Below are positions 13,420 to 24,403 of a stretch of 64,000 bases of DNA, in pieces (position 1 is the stretch's first letter; every line of letters begins with the position of its first letter). The translations under genes and the position numbers were made by a program. Location: contig JAQFVV010012423.1 of the NCBI GenBank assembly GCA_028023455.1, forward strand, positions 1,317,273 through 1,381,272. The letters are read 5' to 3'. The DNA comes from Epiperipatus broadwayi (Eukaryota; Onychophora; Udeonychophora; Euonychophora; Peripatidae). The notes below the pieces were generated by a model that saw only the letters and a program-made list of their open reading frames with translations, searched no databases and was not told the origin of the DNA.

Positions 13420-13815
13420 TTGTGAACCATTATCAATCCACTGCAGGATGAAGATCTCTCCAAGTTCAATCCATCTTCTCTTATCTCGAATCTCTCTGCT
13501 CCACAACATTCCTGCACACTTTCTTATTTTATTTATTCATCTCACATGTGGTCTCTTTCTGAGTCTTTTACAATCTCTTGGAATCCGGTTTAAAATTTCA
13601 ATTGTCCATCTACTATCATCTCTTTTAGCAATATGTCCATCCCAACTCCACTTCAGTCTTTTAATTCTTTCAACAATGTCAGTAACAGCCATTTGTTCTC
13701 TTACCCATGTATTGTGTTTTCAGTCTCTTATTATTATTTCTAACATGCTTCTCTTCATACATCTTTGAGTGGTTTGAAGTCTCTGTATTGCTCTTCTATT
13801 AAATTTATGAATTTA
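13420..13815 (-). pseudogene. LINE reverse transcriptase C-terminal tail (copy 1)
   Basis: The minus-strand frame reads through a pattern typical of the end of endonuclease-reverse transcriptase proteins of animal non-LTR elements. In order it shows 'QTTQRCMKRSML', 'RDxKHNTWVREQ', 'VERIKRLKWSWDGHIAKRDD', 'RWTIEILNRIPRD', 'MLWSREIRDKRRW' and 'ELGEIFILQWID'. Two in-frame TGA codons interrupt it, and upstream of about 13815 the frame is closed. Only the last ~120 codons remain, so this is a 5'-truncated, inactive insertion, as is normal for target-primed reverse transcription. The plus-strand frame at 13448-13768 is its antisense shadow. A shorter related copy is at 41886-42115. Confidence 0.75.
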
Positions 13816-15969
13816 CTTCTTTCTTTTAACCTTTATCTTTATTGCCATTTTCTAGTTGTTTTATTTATTTGTTTTGAATATCTTTTCATTAATATTATTT
13901 TATATGAGTGAGGTAAAACTTTTGATTTAATTGAAAATTATTAACAATACTCATATCATTAGCAAAATAATCAATTAAGCAATTTAGAGAGCAGTCATAA
14001 GCTGCTCTCATATACTATATTGAAATTGCATTGTGGGAAAAACCTTGGTATTATGGGGCTTAAAAATGAGTTCCACATACCGGAAGGCAGAGAATGTGCT
14101 TGTAACTAGAAGCCAAGAATATCCAAAGTGTAGAAAGATTGCAAATATAATCTAGTATGTAAGAATTATAAACTTTCAAAAAAAAAATATGCTGATTTTA
14201 AAATAAGATGACTTATGCTAAAGCATTTGAAGAATTAGTAAAATAAAATAGATTGCATTGAAATATTTTAGATTAGAAAAAAACTAATTTTTACTATTTG
14301 TGCTATGAACAATAATGAAAAAAATGATGAAGTGATCAATAGACATCATTTTAATTTTGGAAATATTATTCAGTTAAGATTATGATAACTCAAGTAATAT
14401 CCCAACTGGTTTTGACTTTCTTTTTTATTAATTAAGTTCTAAAATTGAGTTCAGATAAGAAATGGCAAGATTTCAGAGGCAAAATATATTTTTAAAAGTA
14501 TCAAAGTTGCAAATAGCAAAAAAAAAAATTGCAGAAATACTATTAGAATTTTGATTTCATAATTGTTCTATCAAAATACAAATTTGCATATGTTTGTTCA
14601 TTTGCATAATGACGTGGTTTCTTTCTTCTTTATAACTTAAAGCTGAGTGTACTTTCAATGAAGTTCATCATAATCATAGCTCTCTACTTTAGTTTATAAT
14701 AAAGAAAGAAAACAAACATGCAAATTTGAATTCCAAATGGAAATAAAGAAAAAAATCAATATCAAAATACAAGCCAATTGGGAGATGACAAAAAAATAAT
14801 TGCAAAAAAATTAAAGGAATTTATTAATTAATTCCAATGGGCAATCAGAAAAGCAAAAATACTATTATAATAACATTTCTGAAGATATTGAAAATGGAAA
14901 CAAACTAAAGCAAAAAGACTAGAACTTTTAGAGTGTTTTTTTTAAATGAAAGAAGTGTTTCAAGCTTAAGTGAATATCATTGGATAGAATATAGTAAAAC
15001 AAAAGTCAAACAAATATATATATATATATACACTCTCCATGCAATAGTGGATAGTTTGCTACTGTTATTAACAACTTGTGTAAACATAGGAAATGGTGAT
15101 CATGCGAAGATCTATCTGTACCATATATACAACAATTAAGAAACTTTTGATATTATCTATTATATAAAAAAAATGTCAGATAATTTGATAAATGAAATTA
15201 GAAAGCAAGGCAATAAAAATGCTAATCAAAGATTAGCGATTAACTTTGAAAAGCTCTTAATAGCTTGTAATTTGAAAACTAATTTATATTTTTATATTAA
15301 ACTAGTGAATCATTGCAGTGAATACAGTCATTCATAAAAGGTCTCTTGTATTACGTGCAAAATAAAATATTGCTATTAAGTATTCTTTCCAGATTATATC
15401 TATGTGTAATCAACAATTCTAAATTATAGTATGTTCTTATGAAAATTAATGTAACAAAACATCCTATTGTTTTTGACAGAAATTTATAAATGTAAGTACA
15501 CCTTAAATATAAGAAAATAAATTATTTTTTATACTGATAAAAAATTAGACAAGGCTATATACTTTTACTTTATTTATTCAATTTATATAATAAAGTGTAA
15601 TGAGAAATAGCAAATGTGAATGAAAAGGTAAGTGGATTTAGATATAATGAAAAGAAGTGGCAAAACCTTATACACTGAATATAAACATGTCTGTAAAACA
15701 TTTACTAATATCATTTAAGAACAATATTAAAAAATAATAATGCAGGTACATATAAAAAAAAGTATGTCAATGACCCAATTTATTCTAAAACTAGTAAATA
15801 ATCGACAATAGCACTTTTTAACCTTGTGTTAATAAACATGATTTCATTATTTATAAAATTCAATGCAAATTGATGAAGTTGGAAAATAAGCATTAAACAT
15901 TTTAAAGATATAATACTTAATAGCATAAAATTTGAAAAATCATAAAGTTTTCAACTCATATCAATTTAC
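13816..15969. other. AT-rich DNA, nothing assigned
   Basis: No supported gene. A small hairpin 'gagagcagtcataagctgctctc'-like element lies at about 13987-14009. A (TA)n run lies at about 15014-15030, inside a spurious 68-codon frame. Confidence 0.4.
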
Positions 15970-16315
15970 TTACAAAGTTATATAGGTCTGATACCAAATC
16001 AGTTTCTATATTTTATACCAACTACAGACATCTCCTGTCATACTATGAAGAATTGTATCAACAATATTATCTCATGAATTTTTTTATATGTTTCCATCCA
16101 CTATAAATTTGAGCAGTCAATGGGCATCAGATAGAGTAATAATCTAATATTATCATCTCTAGTAAACTTATTAGAAAATCATGATATTGTTTTGTTATTA
16201 ATCTTTCTAAGGAAAGGTTAAAATAAATCTATAGTTGCAATAAAATAGAGGTCTCTAAAATGTAGAAAAAAAAACTGACTTGGTTTTCAGATCTGCAAAA
16301 TTATACAGATTATAC
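15970..16315. repeat. Direct-duplicated foldback-related repeat, copy 1
   Basis: Starts 'ttatataggtctgatacc', runs through 'gagcagtcaatgggcatcag' and 'catgatattgttttgttatt', and ends near 'tcagatctgcaaaa'. A clearly homologous copy in the same orientation is at 17988-18335. The opening module resembles 'atatgggtctga' modules at 25205 and 33220, so this belongs to the same broad repeat group. Confidence 0.7.
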
Positions 16316-17987
16316 AGGGATTTTATTAAATTACTGGCTATTAGTTTCAATGGTACAAAGGATATAAAGTGGTTACCAAATGCAAAAGTGCATTCAATAA
16401 TTTCAGACTTATATTTTGATCCCATCTGAAAAAAGCAAAAGCCAGAAACTGGTCTGAGAGTTATTGTAACAATATACTATTTGTGCTCAAATTTATAATA
16501 GATTGTTCCAGGATAGATAGATAGAAGTGAACTGTTCTTGGGAGAATGTGAGAAAGATCATTTAATATTTGTATATAAGATATATGTTTCTATGTATTGG
16601 ATTTTGTTCTGAAAACATGGTTAGAAAGATATATGACTAAGTGATCTTTTAATTCTATTATATTTAAACACAAATGATAACATTTCACTGGACTTATTTT
16701 GATCATATTGTAATATAATCTAATTCAATAGAAAATGCATAACGTTCAAAAAACTTGATGATCAAAAAAGGTGACCGGCAATGGAATATGTTGATTTCTT
16801 CACAACAATGTATAGGATTTTGAGAAGCTTGAAAAGCAACCAGATTAAATAATTCTAGAGTAATGCTTTCACATGAGTATCAAGTATAAAAGTCAATATG
16901 ATAGTTACTAATAATAGTAGTACTAGAAGTAATAATTAGTATTCAACAATAATCTCTTTAAAATTTGAAATCTAGAGTTTAAATATTTAGATTACCTGTT
17001 TAAATTTAATATTAATGTTTTTATTATTAATAGTATCCTTGCGAAATGTATGAGTTTTGCCAATAAAGCCATCTATGAGTTGTAAAATATACATAAAGAA
17101 ACTATAGGCCTTTTTTTTTTATTATGCTATCTTTATCTAACTTATGAAACATCATAGCAATAATTATGGGTTCTGATATCTTCTCTATCAATGTTTTAAT
17201 ACTTAGCATAAAGAGAAATATTTATTTAACATTCATACAACTATTTTTCTAATCTTCTCTCCAAGATATTTAAGATGATATTTCTGTTTTAATCTTTTCT
17301 CAAGCTCATTACATTACCTGCACTCTTATAAGGGCAAATATAATTACTGAATCTTATAAAATTATTGTAAATTTGGAATAATGTTAAATAATTTTTTGTT
17401 ACTTATCATTATTTAATTGCTATATGTGGAAGTGACATATACAACTTAATATCAATTTCATGTATATTTTAAATTTTCTATACACTTTTTATAAACAATT
17501 TTTTGAATAAACATTACATTAAAACAAAATTAATATAGCTTCTACATATTTCCAAACACATCAACAGTTGTTCATTTTAATATTACTTAAAATATATTTC
17601 AGTTTATTGGTGTAATAACAGTATTACATTAATTTCAAATGAATTTAATATATCTATCACAAAAAGTCAATATTTATTAAAAATTTTAGTGCATAAAATA
17701 TTAATGCAACAACATTTGCATCTTAATTTAAACTACAAATACCAGGCAAAAAATTAGATGGTTAATGTGTCTTTTTCCCACATTTTAAATTTATTACTCA
17801 GAGGTGATATAATGTTCCAGAAATAGAAATAATGAAATTGGCTATAATCTATAAATCTTTAGCTCTGTGCCACTTTATCATTGCACTGAAAGACTCAGGG
17901 CAAATGTATTTTCAGAGACATTTTCCATACAATTGAATTAGATGTTATATGTAAAAAGATATTTTTTAATAAGAGTGACAGCATTAA
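16316..17987. other. AT-rich DNA, nothing assigned
   Basis: No supported gene or structured repeat between the two direct copies. Confidence 0.4.
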
Positions 17988-18335
17988 GAGTTATATAGGT
18001 CTGGCACCAAATCAGTTTTTTATATTTTAGAGATCTAATTTTTAGACCAACAGCAGATATCTTCTGCCATGCTATGAAAAATTGTTTCAACAATATTATC
18101 TCATGAATTTGTCATATGCTTTCATCTCCTATAAGTTTGAGCAGTCAATGGGCATCAGATATAATAATAATCTAATATTATCAACTCTAGTTAGCATAAT
18201 AGAAAATCATGATATTGTTTTGTTATTAATCTTTCTAAGAACAGGATAAAAGGAATCTGTAGTTGTAATAAAATGGAGATTTCTAAAATATACAAAAAAT
18301 GATTTGGTTTTCAGATCTGCAAAAGTATACAGATT
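17988..18335. repeat. Direct-duplicated foldback-related repeat, copy 2
   Basis: Second copy of 15970-16315, with an extra ~20-bp segment near 18035 and many substitutions. Identity is perhaps 85 percent by eye. Confidence 0.7.
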
Positions 18336-18365
18336 ATTTTGCTTGAGGTTAAAGCCTTAGGCATT

Positions 18366-18553
18366 GGTCCAGATCACCATCTCCCACTCATACATAAAAT
18401 CACTACTTAGTTTATAGTAAAATAGCAAATCTTCAAATGTTAATCACTGAAGAATGGAGAGTGGAGAAGATTAAAGTTTGTTTGAAGATTTGCTATCTTA
18501 ATATAAAATGAGCAGTGATTGTATGTATGTGTGGGAGATAGTGATCTAGACCA
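18366..18553. repeat. 188-bp inverted-repeat element
   Basis: Left arm 18366-18438 and right arm 18481-18553 are imperfect inverted copies (ends 'ggtccagatcac' and 'gtgatctagacc'). The loop of about 42 bp has no coding potential. It is typical in size for a foldback or MITE. It sits directly beside direct-repeat copy 2. Confidence 0.65.
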
Positions 18554-18589
18554 GCATGAAATACATATATTGGAGATCATTTAGTTTTT

Positions 18590-18670
18590 TCACATGTATG
18601 TGGTCATGTGTATCAGTGCATGACTGTGAGGAGTTTGAAATTCTGAGTTCAAGTCTTTTATAATTACCTT
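18590..18670 (+). mobile_element. tRNA-like SINE family B copy
   Basis: Contains 'tatgtggtcatgtgtatcag' followed by 'ctgagttcaagtct', a B-box-like string. Matching strings occur on the minus strand at 56318-56392 and 63383-63460. The spacing of the two boxes resembles a tRNA-derived promoter. The copy is degenerate and its 3' end is not defined. Confidence 0.5.
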
Positions 18671-18860
18671 AAGTTTAATATAGAAAATATACATGTATAT
18701 TAATATTATATATATAAGTTATTCATTATCAACTACTCACCTTTGACCAATATCAGGTTTATTATCTAAATAATAATGATAACAGTGAGTGTGAAAGTTT
18801 TAAATGTTTATTAGTCTATTTTGGTGTATGAACATCATTTAACTTTCTGTACATTGACTA

Positions 18861-19055
<195 letters not shown>

Positions 19056-19140
19056 ATTTCAAATATGCTTGCATCTCTTTGAAGTTGGGAAAAATGCTGA
19101 TGTTGAAAATGTCATCATCTATCTTATTGGCCTTTATATT

Positions 19141-20175
19141 TCATAGACTGGATCTTTGTTTCAAGTGTGACCATGTGGCTGCAAACACATCTGGTTGAGC
19201 TAGGATGCTGTCTCTTTTTCTGAACAGTTCTAGTTTTATTGAATATGTTGCTGGGTGGCATCGAGGGTTATTGGCAAGTGCAAAAGTGCATCTAGTACAC
19301 CAGTAGGCATAAAGGCTGTATGTTGATGCATAAATAGCAGGGCTGTTGCCTTTTTTAAAAGTATTTATTATTTCATCAATTGAAATGATAACCTTTCTGT
19401 ATGTGGTAAACATTGTGCGATGCATTGTTTCTAGGGCACTGCAGAAATGAAGAAAATGATCTTGTGTCTCTTCTTCTCTATGGCATAGCCCACACATGGA
19501 GTCTATATTTGTATAGAATCTATGAAATCTAAGGAAATGTGTTGTGGGCAGAGCACTGAGATTAAGCTTAAGTAGAAAATAAAAAATTTTTGGTTCTAAT
19601 GACCATTTTCTGAATTGTTGCAGTAGTTGCCTGTTGTCTATCCCAAGAACTGATGGATGTAGATTAGGTGTCTGGTTTGGATATAGTATATTATAAATGT
19701 CCCAGTATGTATACTTGTTGTCATTATTGAGTGATATTTTGTTGTATATTGGCTTGAGTTCTTCAATCAGTGTGGATAGATATCCATATGAAAGGGGTGG
19801 TCTGTCTGTGGGTATTATACTGATTACACACTCCAGGTCTGGAAATATTTGTATGGTTGCTGTTATTAGATTTACTGATATCTGTGTGTCAAAAACATTA
19901 ATTGTATGGAGTTTAAGTCCATTGCTATGTGGTGGTCTGCTCAGATTTTTTAAAGAGATTGCCACTGTAATTCTCTTCCATATTAGTTTGTTACAGATTG
20001 ACGAGATTTTAGATATGAATGTTTTTGCAAATTTGATTATAAGTGTGTAATATGTAATTTTTGTAATTATAAGTTGATTAACTAGTGCTATCTTTGTGTA
20101 TATTGACAGGTATGACTTTTCAAGTGAGGCTGTGATTTTTTCAGCATCTTTTTTTAATTTATTTTGAAATTTTTT
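19141..20175 (-). CDS. ORF2 C-terminal region with Cys/His motif
   Basis: The frame is open from about 20175 to the stop at 19141, so it extends upstream of the first ATG/GTG-type start at 19965. Near its middle is 'MCGLCHREEETQDHFLHFC', a C-x2-C ... H-x3-H-x-C type pattern common at the end of LINE ORF2 proteins and thought to bind nucleic acid. The rest is mostly helical-looking with many aromatic residues. It joins the RT domain through a one-base shift in an A6 run (20170-20175). Confidence 0.8.
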   Translation of the reverse strand, partial: KKFQNKLKKDAEKITASLEKSYLSIYTKIALVNQLIITKITYYTLIIKFAKTFISKISSICNKLIWKRITVAISLKNLSRPPHSNGLKLHTINVFDTQISVNLITATIQIFPDLECVISIIPTDRPPLSYGYLSTLIEELKPIYNKISLNNDNKYTYWDIYNILYPNQTPNLHPSVLGIDNRQLLQQFRKWSLEPKIFYFLLKLNLSALPTTHFLRFHRFYTNIDSMCGLCHREEETQDHFLHFCSALETMHRTMFTTYRKVIISIDEIINTFKKGNSPAIYASTYSLYAYWCTRCTFALANNPRCHPATYSIKLELFRKRDSILAQPDVFAATWSHLKQRSSL

Positions 20176-21197
20176 GCCTCATTCCATTGGTTCCAAGGAA
20201 GAATGGGAAACCAAGGAAAGCAGATGGTTTACCATTAAACATCTCTGTACAGTGCTTGCCTGTGTATATTGACCATGCAGCAGTTTTATTTGTGTTAATT
20301 TTTAAATTAAAATTTGAGGTATAATTCTTGATTATCTCTTGTAATATGGGGAGGTTCTTTTTAGAGGGGAGGAAAATGGTTACATCATCCATATAGGCTA
20401 TGCATGATATATTTAAAGCAGTGTTTGGAAATTGAATGACTTTTATTTTTTTCTGTATCTTTATTAATAGAGGATTTATATATATTGTAAAGAGCAAGGC
20501 ACTTAGGGGGGATCTTTGTGGGATGGATTGACTCGGTCTGAAGGTTGGTGATTTTTTCCATTTAATGTGATGTGAATTTCATGGCTGAGTAGCAGATTGT
20601 CTGTTATATATAGTAGGGATGGAGGTGTTGTTTTTTTTCAGCATGTCTAATAATTTGGCTATAGGCACTGAGTCAAAAGCTGCCTCAATGTCTAGTTGAA
20701 CTATAATTGGTGCATATTTCTTTCTTTTTTGTTACTACTTCGATAATTGTTTTGTACATTAAGGCATCCTGGCCAGTGGATGATCCTTTTTTGGCATATT
20801 GTGCTGATGATAACACAGGGAGTATGTGTTGTTCTATTTTTTCCTTTATTACTCTTTCAAGAATTTTTATTCCTAAAGGTCCCATTGAAATTGGGCGTAT
20901 ATTAGATAAAGTTGATATTGCTGTTGGTTTTTTGTTAAATGGAACCATTGCAATTGGGTATAGACTTTGTATGTTGTAAATTTTTTTGGATATGTAATTG
21001 GCTACATCGCACAGGTATTTTGCTGTGAAGTGGCTAAGATGTTTGAACACAAATATGGGAATTCTTTGTGGTCCTGGGTGACATGTGTTTGTTATTGTTG
21101 CAAGTTGAAATACAATGTCAGTTGTTGTTATTGGTGTGTCTGTTTCAGGGTCTCCAAATATGTCTTCATTTGGTATGTACACTCTTTGTTGTTGCAG
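20159..21197 (-). CDS. ORF2 reverse transcriptase domain
   Basis: RT motifs in order: 'HPGPQRIPIFVFKHL', 'AMVPFNKKP', 'NIRPISMGPLGIKILERVI', 'SSAQYAKKGSSTGQDALM', motif A 'LDIEAAFDSV' (about 20668-20700), motif B 'IPQRSPLSALLF' (about 20487-20525), motif C 'AYMDD' (about 20380-20400), motif D 'LKINTNKTAAW' and a 'FLGFPF' grip motif. The aspartates of motifs A and C are intact. The open pieces are 20685-21182 and 20159-20497, joined by text in shifted frames. LINEs usually have F/YADD; here the second residue of the box is M. Confidence 0.9.
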
Positions 21198-21307
21198 TTT
21201 TTTTTCAAGTGTTGATATATTGGGTTTATCATGTTATGTCCAGCTGTTATAGAGCCATCTATTTCAAGTGCCATAGGCACTCTGACTGTGGATGGGTATC
21301 TCAATGC

Positions 21308-21690
21308 TCACCATATGTATGCTCTGGTACAAGTATGTTGTTGTGTAAGGTATATTTTTTTCTTTTTTATTGCTACATATTGTTTTAGTGTATTGCATGT
21401 ATTGTTGTACATTTCTGTAAGTTTTTTAATTTGTGTTTGATTATCTGTAGTTGGTCTGGAAATAGTTATTCTTTTATGTAGTTCATCTGCCAAAGCTAAT
21501 AATCTGGTGGGGGGTGTTGAATTGCAAGTAATATGATTGATGTTGAAAGAAAGTATATTCGTGAATGCTATATACTTTTGTACTGTATCAAGTGACATGT
21601 TTTGAAGTTTTGGGAGCATTATATATGTTTCTGAATATAAGAATTCAGTTGTTTGTGCTGGAAGAAGTATTCGCATAGTCTTTTGGAGTG
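21308..21690 (-). CDS. ORF2 linker between endonuclease and RT
   Basis: About 125 codons in a frame shifted from the endonuclease, ending at a TGA (21308-21310). Protein-like text continues past this TGA in the same frame to about 21205 ('YPSTVRVPMALEIDGS'), so the stop is probably one substitution. There is no catalytic motif. This matches the variable, often helical linker of LINE ORF2 proteins. Confidence 0.7.
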
Positions 21691-22374
21691 CTATTGTTGT
21701 ATTCTGTATTTTGTTAGGTTGAGGGTGATGAACTGGGCAGCATGATCTGAGATTATAGATGGACAGAGTTCAAGATTAAAATAATGATGTAACATTGGTG
21801 AGTAGAAACACAAATCAATAAGTGACTTATATCTATTGTTATTAAACGATATTGAGTTTGGTGGGAGAAAACCTTCAGCACTCATAAGTGGGATTGTTAT
21901 TTGATGGATCCATTTGGTGACAACAGTTTGGTAGGTCATGTTGAAATCTCCCAGGAGTATTATGGGATTTGGTGTTGCTGTAAGCATTGAATTTATTGTT
22001 GCTATTTTTCTGGAGATGATGACAGGGCCTGGTGGTATATATACAAATACTAGGTTAAGTGTGATATTTTTATGATGGAGTGTTATTATGATAAGATTAG
22101 AGTCAATATATATAATTTTAAAAGAATCGAAAGGGCAGTTGTGGGATATAATTATTCCTGTGCCACCTGATGGTGATGATGATTGCCTTGACCAGGCACA
22201 AAACCCTTGGTTGACTAAATATTTTGATGGATCAATTTGAGAGCTGCTGTATATTTTTGTTTCCAATGGCCCCAGTATGTGTAGTTGTGTTGTATGTAAC
22301 CATTTTTTGAGATCAAAAAGTTTTTTGGTGGCATTTAAGTTTCTAATGTTGAGAGATCCAATTTTTATCTTCAT
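21691..22374 (-). CDS. ORF2 endonuclease domain
   Basis: 227 codons, open from its ATG. It shows the full set of exonuclease-endonuclease-phosphatase motifs: SLN (N9), LETK (E38), VYIPPG (Y112), LLGDFN (D143, N145), SLID (D187) and a terminal SDH (D210, H211). All the expected acidic and histidine residues are present, so the domain looks catalytically intact. It would make the first-strand nick for target-primed reverse transcription. The frame ends in a shift near 21700 and continues as the linker at 21308-21676 in another frame. Confidence 0.9.
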   Translation of the reverse strand: MKIKIGSLNIRNLNATKKLFDLKKWLHTTQLHILGPLETKIYSSSQIDPSKYLVNQGFCAWSRQSSSPSGGTGIIISHNCPFDSFKIIYIDSNLIIITLHHKNITLNLVFVYIPPGPVIISRKIATINSMLTATPNPIILLGDFNMTYQTVVTKWIHQITIPLMSAEGFLPPNSISFNNNRYKSLIDLCFYSPMLHHYFNLELCPSIISDHAAQFITLNLTKYRIQQ

Positions 22375-22437
22375 GTTTTTAGGATAATTTTTTAACAGGA
22401 TATTGATTTTTATTTATTTTTAATACTAAATTTTTGT

Positions 22438-22776
22438 TTATATTACAGTAGATGGATGCTGATACATATTTAAGACTTTGTTGGGTTTATTATCAGTTTT
22501 TCTTTCATTTAATATTGGTTCAGACTCTATACAGGCAATTTGTGATGAAACTGAACAGTTGTCCATTTGTTGTTGGCTTACATCCATTTCTATTTCATCA
22601 TTTTCTAAGTTGTATATGTCTGATGAGTTGTGCTTTTGGTCTGTTTTTTTTTGCCTTTTTGGATTCATGGTTTTTAGGTGGTCTACCTGGCTTTCTTTTT
22701 CCTTCTGGTGTATTCTCTTGAATAGGTGGAAGAGGGGCTTCTATTGCATCCATTATGTTTGATGCAGTTTTGTTTA
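22438..22776 (-). pseudogene. ORF1 C-terminal tail in shifted frames
   Basis: After ORF1 stops, a second frame carries about 40 codons that include 'GKRKPGRPPK', a good AT-hook (GRP core with flanking basic residues). A third frame then gives an acidic, Ser/Gln-rich tail ending at 22438. The changes of frame fall at runs of A on the coding strand: 22786-22792 (7) and 22644-22652 (9). Joined, ORF1 would be about 535 residues. The third frame alone starts at an ATG at 22668 and would look like a 76-residue separate protein, which I think is misleading. Confidence 0.65.
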
Positions 22777-24048
22777 TTATTGTAGTTTTTTTATTATTGG
22801 TATCTTTATATTATCTGGATTTATATTTTCAATATATAGCTGTGTGTGTTTATTTTCTGTTTGTTGATTTTTACTTGGTACACCTTTTATTTTATTGAGA
22901 TGCTGATCCTGTGATGTAATTGCTGTATTTTGTGTTGTGGTTTCTTGCGAGTTATTTTCATTTGAATCTTGGGTGTCTGTGTTAGTTTTAGTGTTATTAC
23001 GTTTTTGGTTGGTCTTTGGGATAGGCAATTCTGCTCCATTATTATTTTTGTTTGTGAGTGTTTGAACCTGTTTTTTTCCATCTATTATTGGGTTGCCAGT
23101 GGATGTAGTGTTATTATAAATTTTATTTTCATCATCACTGGGTTGTTCTGGGGAGAGGATTTTAGTTTGTTCACAGTGATTGCTTTTTGTGCTATCGCAC
23201 TGAGTTGCTAGGTGTCCCCTCTGTCCACAGCCAAAACAATGTGGCTTTAGACATCTTATGTGAAGAGAGAGTGGTGCTTCTTGATCTGTAATCTGTGTTG
23301 GAATCATTGAGGCATCTACATTTTTATGTAGTTTTATTTTAAATTCAAAATGATTACTACATATTGGCATAGGTGTGTCTTTTAAATATATAGGCTGTAG
23401 GGCAATTACTTTTCCAAACGGATTTATCATTTTTTGAAAATCTTGTACGTTGTATTTAAGATAAGTATTTTTAAGCACTCCAGTAATTATATTTTTTTGG
23501 TTTTCATCTATAATTATGAGTGCGTAATTATCAAGTGCTAAAGTAGTGGATTGAAAACGTTCTTTTTGCTGCTGAGTATAAAAATCAATGGTTATATATC
23601 GAGAATTTGGATGGTCTGTGATACAAGAGATTGTTTCCCACAGTGCATTTTGCATGATTGCTTCATATAATAATACTTTTGGGAAATCAAACGATATAAT
23701 GAGCAGATTATCGGTTACTGTGAGTACTAACGATGTTGGTGAAAAAAACTTGAGAAATGTTTCAAATAATATACGAGGCACCATATTACTGAAATGGTCC
23801 ATCACATTTTCAAGCGTTTCTTTTGTCCAGATTGTGGCTGGGGGTTGATTTTCCTCTTGAGTGTTTAGATCAAGATTTCTTATATCATTTGTATTTGTTC
23901 TACAGAAACATGGTATTTGGGTTGGTGCTGTAGTATTGCTATTACCTTTAAGTACTTTTGCATACGAAATAGGCGATGTTGAAACTAACGATGTTGTTAA
24001 TTTCGTATTGGTGCTTAATTCACTCACGCTTGACTGGGCGGTAGCCAT
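22777..24048 (-). CDS. LINE ORF1, zinc-knuckle nucleic-acid binding protein
   Basis: 423 codons from ATG at 24048, uninterrupted. Residues 1-60 are Ser/Thr-rich and low in structure. About 75-265 is a folded region with an RRM-like look, including 'IDFYTQQQKERF' and 'PFGKVIALQPIY'. Residues 271-284, CFGCGQRGHLATQC, form a CX2CX4HX4C zinc knuckle. The remaining residues to 423 are polar, rich in Asn, Gln, Thr and Lys. By family analogy it packages LINE RNA. The stop at 22777 follows a shift in an A-run (22786-22792); coding-like sequence continues in another frame. The ATG follows a ~219-bp leader. Confidence 0.88.
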   Translation of the reverse strand: MATAQSSVSELSTNTKLTTSLVSTSPISYAKVLKGNSNTTAPTQIPCFCRTNTNDIRNLDLNTQEENQPPATIWTKETLENVMDHFSNMVPRILFETFLKFFSPTSLVLTVTDNLLIISFDFPKVLLYEAIMQNALWETISCITDHPNSRYITIDFYTQQQKERFQSTTLALDNYALIIIDENQKNIITGVLKNTYLKYNVQDFQKMINPFGKVIALQPIYLKDTPMPICSNHFEFKIKLHKNVDASMIPTQITDQEAPLSLHIRCLKPHCFGCGQRGHLATQCDSTKSNHCEQTKILSPEQPSDDENKIYNNTTSTGNPIIDGKKQVQTLTNKNNNGAELPIPKTNQKRNNTKTNTDTQDSNENNSQETTTQNTAITSQDQHLNKIKGVPSKNQQTENKHTQLYIENINPDNIKIPIIKKLQ

Positions 24049-24265
24049 GATTTATTATTCTGGCTCAAGTCAGTATTTTTTTTTTTAAAAAGATATGAAA
24101 ACACCCAGATATTTTTCAAAAAACACTATTAATCTATTATATGATTCGATTTTTCCTATATTATGTTTGTTTTGCAAATAACAAGTTGAAACAAAAGAAA
24201 AAAATAAATACTTACATCGGAGAGCTTAAGGATTGCTTCTTACCTCAGCAGAGATTTGCTGCGGG

Positions 24266-24267
<2 letters not shown>

Positions 24268-24354
<87 letters not shown>

Positions 24355-24355
24355 G

Positions 24356-24403
<48 letters not shown>

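Larger units (their letters stand above)
19141..22374 (-). pseudogene. LINE ORF2: endonuclease-reverse transcriptase
   Basis: About 1,078 codons from the ATG at 22374 to the stop at 19141, a normal ORF2 size. Domain order is apurinic-type endonuclease, linker, reverse transcriptase, then a C-terminal region with a Cys/His motif. The product would nick chromosomal DNA and copy the LINE RNA at the nick. The frame changes near 21700-21720, 21198-21205, 20725-20730, 20631-20638, 20552-20557 and 20170-20175; all but the first are runs of 6-8 A on the coding strand. One in-frame TGA is at 21308-21310. As written it cannot make one protein, but the domain sequences are well preserved on both sides of every break. 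ORF2 starts 63 bp after the end of the ORF1 tail frame. Confidence 0.88.

Noticed and set aside
13448-13768. 106-codon plus-strand hydrophobic frame, membrane-protein-like
   Set aside because: The opposite strand gives a clear LINE reverse transcriptase tail; the hydrophobic frame is its antisense shadow.
22438-22668. Separate 76-residue protein between ORF1 and ORF2
   Set aside because: Better explained as the ORF1 tail after two A-run frame changes.
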